Origin: JAAXQD01 sp035529735
GTDB lineage: Bacteria; Desulfobacterota; Desulfobacteria; Desulfobacterales; UBA11574
DNA: 16,425 bases
Reading direction: 5' to 3'
Assembly (NCBI GenBank): GCA_035529735.1
Contig: DATKWE010000137.1
Span: forward strand, 1-16,425
Shown: piece by piece, positions 6,685 to 14,282 of the stretch
Position numbering within the stretch: position 1 is the first letter of the stretch
How the letters are laid out: each line of letters starts with the position of its first letter
The notes under the pieces: generated by a model
What the model was told of the DNA's origin: nothing
The model's database searches: none
The model's input: the letters and a program-made list of their open reading frames with translations, nothing else
Position numbers and translations under genes: made by a program

Positions 6685-8235
6685 ATGAAAAAAAATAATA
6701 TTCACTTTCAATTCCCCAAAACCGTCCAAGTGCCGGATCGGTTTCGGAATTCCATCGGCAAGTACGTTGTCCGGCGAAATTCCCGATGTATCTCATGCGG
6801 GTTGTGTGCAGAACTGTGTCCTTATGGCGTACATCCGCGATATGACGTCTACTCAAAACCCTTACGCCCCAAAGATTACAGATGTATCGGCTTTAAATGC
6901 AAAGAAAATGATTTTTTCTGTATAGACCGTTGCCCGGAACAGGCCCTGACACTTCGGCACAATCCGATTCTGGAAACTTTAGGAGATTATCGCTGGACGT
7001 CAGAGATGCTCATTGCACACTGGGACATGGCGGAAACAGCGAACCTCCCGGTGGTTGATCTGGAATACAACCTTGGCAACTCGGGTGGCGGTTTTGATAA
7101 AATCCGCTTCAAAACACCGGAACCGGGTGACTACCTTAACCTCGGCGATGAGGACATCGACACCAGTATTATATTGAACAAACGGGGTGACGGAAGGCGA
7201 GAGGTGATCAACGGCATCCCTTGTTACGGCGGCGGCATGTCTTACGGCTCCACGGCACTGTCGGTCATGGTGGCCAGAGCACGGGCAGCGAAACTGCTGA
7301 ACACATTGACCTGTACCGGAGAAGGCGGTTATCCCCAAGAATTGACCCCATATTCCGAGCATGTCATCACCCAGATTGCCACCGGTTTATTCGGGGTAAA
7401 AGAAGAAACCATTTTGTATGCACCCATGGTGGAATTCAAATATGCCCAGGGTGCCAAGCCTGGATTGGGTGGCCACTTGCTGGGCGACAAGGTGACCCCC
7501 GAAGTCGCGGCCATGCGGGAAACGGTGGTGGGGAATGCCCTCTTTTCGCCGTTTCCGTTTCACAGCGTCTATTCTGTGGAAGATCATAAAAAGCATGTCG
7601 ATTGGGTCAAAGAAATCAACCCGGACGTACTGGTTTCCGTCAAAGTCTCCACACCGACGGATGTGGACATGGTGGCAGTGGGCAGTTACTATGCCGGAGC
7701 CCATGTTGTCCATCTGGACGGCAGTTACGGTGGAACCGGTGCTGCTCCGGATATTGCAAAAAAGAACATTGCCATGCCCATTGAGTACGCCATCCCCAAG
7801 GTGCATAATTTTTTGAAGGCCGAAGGCGTTAGAGACAAAGTCTGCTTGATTGCCAGCGGCGGCATTCGCAATGCAATGGACGTGGCAAAGGCCATTGCAC
7901 TGGGAGCTGACGGCGTGGTTATCGGGACTGCGGAACTGGTTGCATTGGAATGTGTTCGATGCGGTCATTGCGAAAGCGGCCGGGGGTGTGCCCGGGGCAT
8001 CGCAACTACGGACCATGAACTGGGCATCATGATTACCGAAGATTGGGCCACCCAACGAATCGTCAACATGTACATGGCCTGGCGAAAACAGTGGTGTGAA
8101 ATTTTAAGGCAATACGGCCTGAAAAGCATCAAAGAACTGGTGGGCCGATCCGATCTACTGGTCCATCTCGATTATCTGGATGAAGAAGAAAGATCAAAAT
8201 ATCAACCGGCACCTCAAGCAGAGCTAATAATTTAG
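6685..8235 (+). CDS. Glutamate synthase FMN/Fe-S subunit, archaeal GltB2 type, with N-terminal ferredoxin module
   Basis: A 516-residue glutamate synthase central/FMN domain protein. In the full enzyme this domain takes ammonia released from glutamine, aminates 2-oxoglutarate and reduces the iminoglutarate on FMN. Key blocks are GIPCYGGGMSYGSTALSVM, TGEGGYPQE, KYAQGAKPGLGGHLLGDKV, FHSVYSVEDHKKHVDWVKE, VSVKVSTPTDVDM, HLDGSYGGTGAAPDIAK and SGGIRNAMDVAKAIALGADG. The C-terminal cluster is CX2CX2CX5C (C423, C426, C429, C435). The N-terminus adds C35, C38, C41, C45-Pro and C67, C72, C79, C83-Pro, ferredoxin-like sets that could bring electrons directly without a GltD subunit. It begins three bases after the degenerate paralogue ends, so the two are surely co-transcribed and probably assemble together. 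The glutaminase domain is encoded separately by the next large gene. Confidence 0.93.
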   Translation: MKKNNIHFQFPKTVQVPDRFRNSIGKYVVRRNSRCISCGLCAELCPYGVHPRYDVYSKPLRPKDYRCIGFKCKENDFFCIDRCPEQALTLRHNPILETLGDYRWTSEMLIAHWDMAETANLPVVDLEYNLGNSGGGFDKIRFKTPEPGDYLNLGDEDIDTSIILNKRGDGRREVINGIPCYGGGMSYGSTALSVMVARARAAKLLNTLTCTGEGGYPQELTPYSEHVITQIATGLFGVKEETILYAPMVEFKYAQGAKPGLGGHLLGDKVTPEVAAMRETVVGNALFSPFPFHSVYSVEDHKKHVDWVKEINPDVLVSVKVSTPTDVDMVAVGSYYAGAHVVHLDGSYGGTGAAPDIAKKNIAMPIEYAIPKVHNFLKAEGVRDKVCLIASGGIRNAMDVAKAIALGADGVVIGTAELVALECVRCGHCESGRGCARGIATTDHELGIMITEDWATQRIVNMYMAWRKQWCEILRQYGLKSIKELVGRSDLLVHLDYLDEEERSKYQPAPQAELII

Positions 8236-8237
8236 GT

Positions 8238-8277
8238 GTTTCAAAATTTGTTAATAGTTAAGTTCTTTGAAACAAAT
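8238..8277 (+). promoter_or_regulatory. Overlapping inverted repeats between the two glutamate synthase genes
   Basis: GTTTCAAA (8238-8245) is the perfect inverse of TTTGAAAC (8266-8273). Overlapping it, ATTTGTT (8246-8252) is the inverse of AACAAAT (8271-8277). The two stems share bases and cannot form together. The region is AT-rich, so this could be a weak RNA switch, an operator, or chance. No T-tail follows, so it is not a terminator. Confidence 0.25.
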
Positions 8278-8300
8278 CGATTTCAAAGGAGCTTCAGGTA

Positions 8301-8378
8301 ATGTTTTCCAAAGGCCAAAGTGTTACAAAATTTATTTCATTAACTGATAAAGGTATGAAAAATGTTTCACGGTTTTGA
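8301..8378 (+). CDS. Possible 25-residue leader ORF overlapping the glutaminase gene start
   Basis: An ATG at 8301 is preceded nine bases upstream by AAAGGAG (8285-8291), one of the better ribosome binding sites in the window. It opens a 25-codon frame starting MFSKGQSVTKFISL and ending at TGA 8376-8378, 15 bases inside the next gene in a different frame. It matches no family I know. It could be a regulatory leader peptide or a device for translational coupling; it could equally be a chance ORF. It has no run of regulatory codons that would indicate classical attenuation. Confidence 0.3.
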   Translation: MFSKGQSVTKFISLTDKGMKNVSRF

Positions 8379-11019
8379 CTCAACAATTAAAAACATACTG
8401 AAATCTCGGGGCCGTCTGCCCCATGGCGAGATCCCTTCTAAAAAGCCTGCTGAAGAGGGCGGATGCGGTGTTACCGGTTTCATTTCATCCATCCCCGTTC
8501 GGGGCCGTCATATTTATGAACCATCGGTTCAGATGCACAATCGCGGAAACGGCAAAGGCGGCGGCATCGCTGCTCTGGGGCTTTCCGCAGAAAATCTGGG
8601 CGTTAGCCAGGAAATCCTGGACACCCATTATCTGCTTCAGGTCGCCCTTCTCGACCCGGCCGCCCGGCCGGATGTGGAAGAGACGGCCATCAAACCATTT
8701 ATGGAAGTCCATAAAGCCGAAAGCATCCCCACCCTTGATGATTACAGGGACGTAGAAGGTTTAGAGGTCAAGCCTCCGGATGTCTGGCGCTATTTTGTGC
8801 GGGTAAAACCGGATGTTCTGGATCGTTTCATTACCGAAAATTCCCTTCAGGATCTGGATCATAGGAAGGCTGAAGATGAATTTATCTACCAGAATTCCTT
8901 TCGATTAAACCAGAAGTTTTACGCGTCATTGGGGGAAAAGCAGGCCTTTGTTTTATCCCACGGTCGTAATTTGATGATTTTAAAAATCGTGGGGTATGCC
9001 GAGCAAGCAACCCAGTACTACTGTATGGAAGATTTTAAAGCCCATGGATGGATTGCCCACCAGCGCTATCCCACCAAGGGCAGGGTCTGGCATCCCGGCG
9101 GGGCACACCCGTTCATCGGACTGGATGAAGCGCTGGTCCACAACGGCGACTTTGCCAACTACCATGCGGTGAGTGAATACTTAAAACAGCACAACATTTT
9201 TCCGCAGTTTTTAACGGATACCGAAGTCGCTGTTCTGCTCCTCGACCTGTTTAACCGAACGTTTGAGTATCCAATGGAGTATATCATTGAAGCCCTGGCG
9301 CCCACTTCTGAATACGATTTCGATCTGCTGTCGCCAGAGAAACAGCATGTTTACCGCTACATCCAGGCTGCCCATATCCATGCTTCTCCGGACGGTCCCT
9401 GGTTTTTTATCATTGCCCGCAACAATCCGTATAAAAACTATTTCCAGTTGATCGGCATTACGGATACGTCCATGTTGCGTCCCCAGGTGTTTGCTCTGCA
9501 GGAAGGAGACGTTCAGATCGGCCTGATATGTTCGGAAAAGCAGGCCATTGACGCCACCTTACAGAACCTTGCCGCTGAAGACAGCCGCTTTTGCCCGATA
9601 GCGGACAAATACTGGAATGCCCGGGGCGGTAGTGCCACCGATGGCGGCGCGTTTATTTTTACCGTCAAAGACGCCGGCAAGGGAGATGGATCTAAAGAAC
9701 TCGTCTGTACCAATAAATTCGGCGAGGTCGTCAAAACACCTGAAAATCAGAAACATTATAAAATAACCCCCGAACTATCAACGCCCGTGGTTTCAAACGA
9801 AATGTCCGGGGCCTTAAAAAAAGGCCTGTCCACGGATGACCTATCTGATTTTAAACGCTATTATTGTCAGCAGGTAATAAACTGGGATTATCCTGAACTC
9901 ATTCATTTTTGCAAAGGGCTCGAAACTCTGGCCATTGAAGATGACGACACGAAGTCCAAAGCCATAGAGGTTTTGACACACCTTATGGACCGACGCTTTC
10001 CCACCGGAGATAAAAAGCGGAGTTCGATACTGCAAATCATCAGAAACAGCCTGACTTCAATTTTTGATGCATCACCGGATCTCCATGAAAACACCGACAC
10101 CCGGTATCGTTACGTCGATTTTGAAAAACGGGACACCCTACGGTCTCCCCGGAATGATGAAAAGGTTCTGGTGATAAATGCCCGAGAATTTTCCCCCGAA
10201 GGCGAGAACTGCGACTCGAGACTTATTTGTGAAGCCTACCGGCTGGGATGGAAACAGTTCATTTGCTATGGCTACAAAGGGCAGCGCTTTTGCGGATGCG
10301 GCCTTTCAAAAGATTCCGACGGTGTCCGTATAGACGTTTATGACAGCTCCGGTGACTACCTGGCTTCGGGTATCGATGGTCTGGAAATATGCGTCCACGG
10401 AAACGCCCAGGATCAGCTTGGCCAGATCATGAAGCGCGGAAAACTCGTCATCTATGGGGATGTGGGCCAGACCCTCATGTACGGAGCCAAGGGCGGAGAC
10501 GTATATATTCTGGGCAATGCCGCCGGCCGCCCCCTGATCAATGCGGTGGGCCGCCCCCGGGTTGTCATAAACGGTACCTGCCTCGATTATCTGGCGGAGT
10601 CTTTTATGGCCGGTGACCCCCTGAACGGCGGCGGGTTTGTCGTTCTCAACGGTTTAGAATTCGATGAAGACGCCACCGTCGTGGCCCGGACGGTCCCCTA
10701 CCCCGGCTCCAATCTCTTCTCACTGGCTTCAGGCGGCGCCATCTACATAAGGGACCCCCACCATAAACTGGTGGATGACCAGTTGAACGGCGGCGAGTTT
10801 GTCGACTTGAGCGCCGCCGACTGGAACCTGATTTTACCCTATTTAGAAGAAAACGAAAGACTTTTCGGAATCTCCATCGAAAAAGATCTGTTGACAGTCA
10901 ACGGTCAAAAAATGAATTATACCGATGTATATCGAAAGGTCCGGGCGGTTGCACTCGATGTTCCGGCCAAGGAATCTGTCGCCTTGGAAGAATGGGGCGA
11001 AGACTGGCGGGACAGTTAA
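8362..11019 (+). CDS. Glutamate synthase glutaminase (GATase II) domain fused to GXGXG domain
   Basis: An 885-residue protein joining two glutamate synthase domains that normally flank the FMN domain. Residues ~35-430 are a class II (Ntn) glutamine amidotransferase: EEGGCGVTGF with nucleophile Cys35, GWIAHQRYPTKGRVWHPGGA, and LVHNGDFANY. Residues ~600-830 are the C-terminal right-handed beta-helix: VHGNAQDQLGQ, YGDVGQTLMYGAKGGDVYIL, GNAAGRPLINAVGRP. The 34 residues before Cys35 must be cut off to free the Cys amino group, as with the ~42-residue GltB propeptide of E. coli. The start is well fixed: an in-frame TGA lies at 8356-8358 and AAAGG precedes the ATG by eight bases. It should supply ammonia to the FMN subunit encoded just upstream. 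The long linker (~430-600) is unassigned. No NADPH-binding domain is present. Confidence 0.93.
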   Translation: MFHGFDSTIKNILKSRGRLPHGEIPSKKPAEEGGCGVTGFISSIPVRGRHIYEPSVQMHNRGNGKGGGIAALGLSAENLGVSQEILDTHYLLQVALLDPAARPDVEETAIKPFMEVHKAESIPTLDDYRDVEGLEVKPPDVWRYFVRVKPDVLDRFITENSLQDLDHRKAEDEFIYQNSFRLNQKFYASLGEKQAFVLSHGRNLMILKIVGYAEQATQYYCMEDFKAHGWIAHQRYPTKGRVWHPGGAHPFIGLDEALVHNGDFANYHAVSEYLKQHNIFPQFLTDTEVAVLLLDLFNRTFEYPMEYIIEALAPTSEYDFDLLSPEKQHVYRYIQAAHIHASPDGPWFFIIARNNPYKNYFQLIGITDTSMLRPQVFALQEGDVQIGLICSEKQAIDATLQNLAAEDSRFCPIADKYWNARGGSATDGGAFIFTVKDAGKGDGSKELVCTNKFGEVVKTPENQKHYKITPELSTPVVSNEMSGALKKGLSTDDLSDFKRYYCQQVINWDYPELIHFCKGLETLAIEDDDTKSKAIEVLTHLMDRRFPTGDKKRSSILQIIRNSLTSIFDASPDLHENTDTRYRYVDFEKRDTLRSPRNDEKVLVINAREFSPEGENCDSRLICEAYRLGWKQFICYGYKGQRFCGCGLSKDSDGVRIDVYDSSGDYLASGIDGLEICVHGNAQDQLGQIMKRGKLVIYGDVGQTLMYGAKGGDVYILGNAAGRPLINAVGRPRVVINGTCLDYLAESFMAGDPLNGGGFVVLNGLEFDEDATVVARTVPYPGSNLFSLASGGAIYIRDPHHKLVDDQLNGGEFVDLSAADWNLILPYLEENERLFGISIEKDLLTVNGQKMNYTDVYRKVRAVALDVPAKESVALEEWGEDWRDS

Positions 11020-11160
11020 AAATATTCAAGCATAACGCCCATAAAAGAGCCGAAAAACCATACCGGCCTTATTTGTCATCAATCAACCATCTTTATTCGG
11101 CAGCTACGGCGTGAAGGCCGAAGATTGGAAAAAACACCAACGTTACAATTAAGGAACTCC

Positions 11161-12570
11161 ATGGATTATTTTGAAAAACCCCGTGAGGCGTGCGGGCTGT
11201 TCGGCATTTACGGTCATCCCGAAGCCGCAAGGCTCAGCTACTTTGGCATGTATGCGCTTCAACACAGAGGGCAGGAGAGTGCCGGAATCGCCGTTGCCCG
11301 GAAAAACAACATTGTGGACCATAAAGGTATGGGTCTGGTACCCGATGTTTTTGACCTGACCCATCTGGAGCATTTAGAAGGAGATAGCGCCATAGGACAT
11401 GTCCGCTATTCCACCACAGGAAGTTCCATCCTCGGCAATGCCCAGCCTTTTGTCGTACATCATCGTAATAAAGCATATGCCATAGCCCACAACGGTAATC
11501 TTGTAAATGCACACCATCTGAAAAAGGAGCTTGAAGAAACAGGGTCGATTTTTCAGACAACCATGGACAGCGAAATTTTCCTCCATTATTTTGTCAAAAG
11601 CCTAAATTATGGATTCGAAGGTGCCCTTAAAGAGACGGCATCACGGCTAAAAGGTGCGTATTCTTTTGTGATGCTCACCAGCAAAGGAGAGGTTGTCGGC
11701 ATCAAGGATCCTTATGGTTTTCGACCGTTATGCCTGGGCAAGCTCAACGGCCATTACATTCTGGCTTCGGAAACCTGTGCGCTGGATCTGGTCCAGGCTG
11801 AATTTATCCGGGAGCTCGATCCGGGCGAAATCGTCATTATCGATGCGGACGGTATCCGGAGCATTAAAACGCCGACAGCTGAAAACCGAGCTTTTTGCAT
11901 CTTTGAATTTATCTACTTTGCGCGACCGGACAGCACCATCTACGGCAAAAATGTGTATTTAACCAGAAAAGCCCATGGGCGTCGCCTTGCTCAGGAGGCA
12001 CCTGTCGAAGCCGACCTGGTCATGCCTTTTCCCGACTCGGGGACTTACGCTGCTTTGGGCTATTCAGAAGCCTCTGGAATCCCCTTTGAGATTGCCATGA
12101 TCCGCAATCACTACGTCGGAAGAACATTCATTCAGCCCACCCAGAGCATGCGTGATTTTGGCGTCAGAATCAAACTGAATCCTGTAAAGCAGCTTCTCAA
12201 AGGAAAAGAGATCATCATTGTCGAAGATTCCATCATCAGAGGAACCACGGTGAAAACCCGGGTAAAAGCGCTCCGCGATCTGGGCGTAAAAAGGATCCAT
12301 ATGCGGGTCAGCGGGCCTCCCCATCGTTTCCCCTGTCATTATGGAATAGATTTTTCCACAAGAGGGGAGCTGATTGCAGCACAGATGACCGTTGAAGAAC
12401 TCAAAGACTTCCTCAACCTGGACTCACTCCATTACCTCAGTCTCCAAGGGCTTCTGAGTTCAACCGGAATCGAACATCCGGAAGATAATTTTTGCAAGGC
12501 ATGCTTCGATGGATGTTATCCGGTGAGTTTCGACGAGGATCTGTCTAAAGATTGCCTTGAAATAGTATAG
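11161..12570 (+). CDS. purF: Amidophosphoribosyltransferase
   Basis: A 469-residue PurF that transfers glutamine amide nitrogen to PRPP, the first committed step of purine synthesis. The N-terminal Ntn glutaminase starts at Cys11 in REACGLFGIYGH after a 10-residue propeptide, with HRGQESAGIA, GHVRYSTTGSS and AHNGNLVN. The phosphoribosyltransferase domain carries the PRPP loop IIIVEDSIIRGTT. Cysteines at FCIFEFIYFARPDS, FPCHYGIDFSTR and CKAC match the four [4Fe-4S] ligands of Bacillus-type PurF, so it should be oxygen-sensitive, fitting an anaerobe. ATG 11161 is chosen because AAGGA lies five bases upstream and the propeptide length fits; an in-frame TTG at 11125 would give an over-long propeptide. 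It follows the glutaminase-GXGXG gene by 141 bases on the same strand, grouping glutamine-using enzymes. Confidence 0.96.
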   Translation: MDYFEKPREACGLFGIYGHPEAARLSYFGMYALQHRGQESAGIAVARKNNIVDHKGMGLVPDVFDLTHLEHLEGDSAIGHVRYSTTGSSILGNAQPFVVHHRNKAYAIAHNGNLVNAHHLKKELEETGSIFQTTMDSEIFLHYFVKSLNYGFEGALKETASRLKGAYSFVMLTSKGEVVGIKDPYGFRPLCLGKLNGHYILASETCALDLVQAEFIRELDPGEIVIIDADGIRSIKTPTAENRAFCIFEFIYFARPDSTIYGKNVYLTRKAHGRRLAQEAPVEADLVMPFPDSGTYAALGYSEASGIPFEIAMIRNHYVGRTFIQPTQSMRDFGVRIKLNPVKQLLKGKEIIIVEDSIIRGTTVKTRVKALRDLGVKRIHMRVSGPPHRFPCHYGIDFSTRGELIAAQMTVEELKDFLNLDSLHYLSLQGLLSSTGIEHPEDNFCKACFDGCYPVSFDEDLSKDCLEIV

Positions 12571-12730
12571 CGAATCTTATAGAACATACACGAGACAGAA
12601 TATAGAACCGCCGATTTTATCGTTTCAGCCTGCAGAGTGTGTATCGTGCATCTTTAACGACAAATTTCAGGCCTGACAGTGGGTCCATTTTGAAACTCGG
12701 CATCTTCAACGATCTAACGATTTACGACCG

Positions 12731-13729
12731 ATGAAAAAAACCGTCGCCTTTTCTAAAAATGCCACCAATGTATTTTTTCATATTCTGACCCGCTGCAACC
12801 TCAAGTGCAGCCACTGTTACATCAACAAAAAAGAACATGGAAAAAACACCCTTCCCATAGACACCATTGAAGCCTGGCTCGAGGTGTTTGCATCAAAAAA
12901 CAGAGCGGCCAATGTTATTTTCCTGGGCGGAGAGCCCACCCTTCATCCGGACCTGCCGAAGGCCATAAAAAAAGCAAAATCTATCGGTTACAGTTCGATC
13001 ACCGTCGATACAAACGGATATCTGTTCCATGACATTCTTTCCAAAGTCGATCCGGATGGTGTCGATTATTTTAGCTTCAGCCTGGATGGTGCCACTCAAA
13101 AAACCAACGATGCCATACGGGGAAAAGGATCCTATGACACGTGCATTGGCGGCATCAGAAAAGCGGTTCTCCGGGGCTTTACCACCAGTCTGATCTACAC
13201 GGTGAGCACAAAAAACATACATGAACTTGAAAGGGTTGCACCGCTCTTGAAGGATTTGGGGATCCATCGTTTTTTCATACAGGTCATCGGTATCCGGGGG
13301 AAATCCGCCGAAACAAGGCAGGAAAAATTACAGGTTTCTCGAACCCAATGGCTAAAAACCATCCCTGAAATTGCTCAAAAGATAGCCCGTCTCGGCATTA
13401 CCGTCACCTATCCGAAAGTTTTTTTAAACCCGGACGAACCCTTTGAATGCGCCGGTCTGGTGGCGGAAAACTATTTCATATTCCCCAACGGCAGGGTATA
13501 CCGCTGCCCCTTGTGCGAAGATTTTCCGCTGCACAGTATGCGCTTTAAAGATGACGTGCTGGTGGATGCCCCGAAGATCAATGAAAACGACCTGTTTGCC
13601 CTCCACATCCCTGAAGGATGCGTGATGAACAGACTGGTTCAACCGGGGAACCTCAGCTACAACAGTGACGGCACGCCGAAATACAAAATCGCCTGCTGCT
13701 TGTTAAAAGAACAAATCCGAAATCAATAG
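12731..13729 (+). CDS. Radical SAM protein of unknown substrate
   Basis: A 332-residue radical SAM enzyme with the [4Fe-4S] motif CX3CX2C (C22, C26, C29) in LTRCNLKCSHCYIN, a GGEP motif (66-69) in FLGGEPTLHPDL, and VDTNGYL and FSLDGATQKTNDAIRGKGSY strands of the partial TIM barrel. The C-terminal third is Cys-rich: ECAGLVAENYFIFPNG, then YRCPLCED, EGCVMN and ACCL, so an auxiliary SPASM- or Twitch-like cluster is likely. Such proteins modify peptides or cofactors, but the substrate cannot be read from the sequence and no precursor peptide gene is evident nearby. No clear Shine-Dalgarno precedes the ATG at 12731, and 160 bases separate it from purF. The HTH/Zn-ribbon gene starts 28 bases after its stop and is probably in the same unit. 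Confidence 0.88.
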   Translation: MKKTVAFSKNATNVFFHILTRCNLKCSHCYINKKEHGKNTLPIDTIEAWLEVFASKNRAANVIFLGGEPTLHPDLPKAIKKAKSIGYSSITVDTNGYLFHDILSKVDPDGVDYFSFSLDGATQKTNDAIRGKGSYDTCIGGIRKAVLRGFTTSLIYTVSTKNIHELERVAPLLKDLGIHRFFIQVIGIRGKSAETRQEKLQVSRTQWLKTIPEIAQKIARLGITVTYPKVFLNPDEPFECAGLVAENYFIFPNGRVYRCPLCEDFPLHSMRFKDDVLVDAPKINENDLFALHIPEGCVMNRLVQPGNLSYNSDGTPKYKIACCLLKEQIRNQ

Positions 13730-13757
13730 GAGCATATATAATTCAAGGTGATCGGTT

Positions 13758-14039
13758 GTGCAGACGATACGAAAGCAGATGATCTTACTGTTGTGTAAAC
13801 AGGAGATGAGTGCCCGGGAGCTCTCCCAGGCAATGGGAATCCGGGAAAAAGAGGTTTACACGCATCTTTCCCATATTGAACGCTCTGTTGCAGCCCAAAA
13901 GAAAAAACTTATGATCATACCCTCACAATGCCTGAACTGCGGTTTCGTTTTTAAAAACCGAAAGCGTTTCACCCGCCCCGGTCGCTGCCCACACTGCAAA
14001 AACGAACACATCCGGAATCCAATGTATCAAATCGGATAG
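13758..14039 (+). CDS. Small HTH and zinc-ribbon putative transcriptional regulator (COG3357-like)
   Basis: A 93-residue protein. Residues ~3-45 form a winged-helix-like HTH (LLCKQEMSARELSQAMGIRE, then KEVYTHLSHIERSV). Residues 58-80 hold a zinc ribbon with C58, C61, C77 and C80 (CLNC and CPHC). This layout matches predicted regulators with an HTH fused to a Zn-ribbon, seen in archaea and sulfate reducers. It starts with GTG at 13758, preceded seven bases upstream by AAGGTG. It follows the radical SAM gene by 28 bases, so it may be co-transcribed with it and regulate it, but the target is unknown. DNA binding is inferred from the fold, not shown. Confidence 0.82.
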   Translation: MQTIRKQMILLLCKQEMSARELSQAMGIREKEVYTHLSHIERSVAAQKKKLMIIPSQCLNCGFVFKNRKRFTRPGRCPHCKNEHIRNPMYQIG

Positions 14040-14282
14040 GCCGGAATTTTCCTGTTTAATTTTAAAAAATTCATAAAAAACAAATGGTTGAGGCGCTAAA
14101 TGTCGAACCCTAATTGAGCGAAAGTTTAGGATGCCCTCCGGTGAAATAGGCGTTGCCCCAGAGGAATAGGCTTCGCATTCCACGGGGTAAACATTTCGTT
14201 GGGCAAGCAGGGCAGGCAGATCCAAGGCATCAGGGTCGAAGCCGTAGGGTCCGGTTGTGCAAACCATCGGGGTCAGGCCGCG
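14040..14282. other. Convergent intergenic region without a recognisable gene
   Basis: The 243 bases between the HTH/Zn-ribbon stop and the helicase stop (minus strand) start AT-rich (14050-14090) and become GC-rich toward the helicase. I see no T-tailed hairpin on either strand. A minus-strand frame crosses it but has no family resemblance and runs antisense through the Zn-ribbon gene. Confidence 0.4.

Noticed and set aside
7387..8055. Minus-strand frame of 222 codons
   Set aside because: Entirely antisense to the well-supported GltB2-type gene; composition is that of a shadow frame.
11125..11160. TTG start for purF
   Set aside because: It would give a 22-residue propeptide; ATG 11161 has a ribosome site and the typical short propeptide.
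13923..14267. Minus-strand frame of 114 codons between the Zn-ribbon gene and the helicase
   Set aside because: Half of it is antisense to the Zn-ribbon gene, no family resemblance, and no clear ribosome site.
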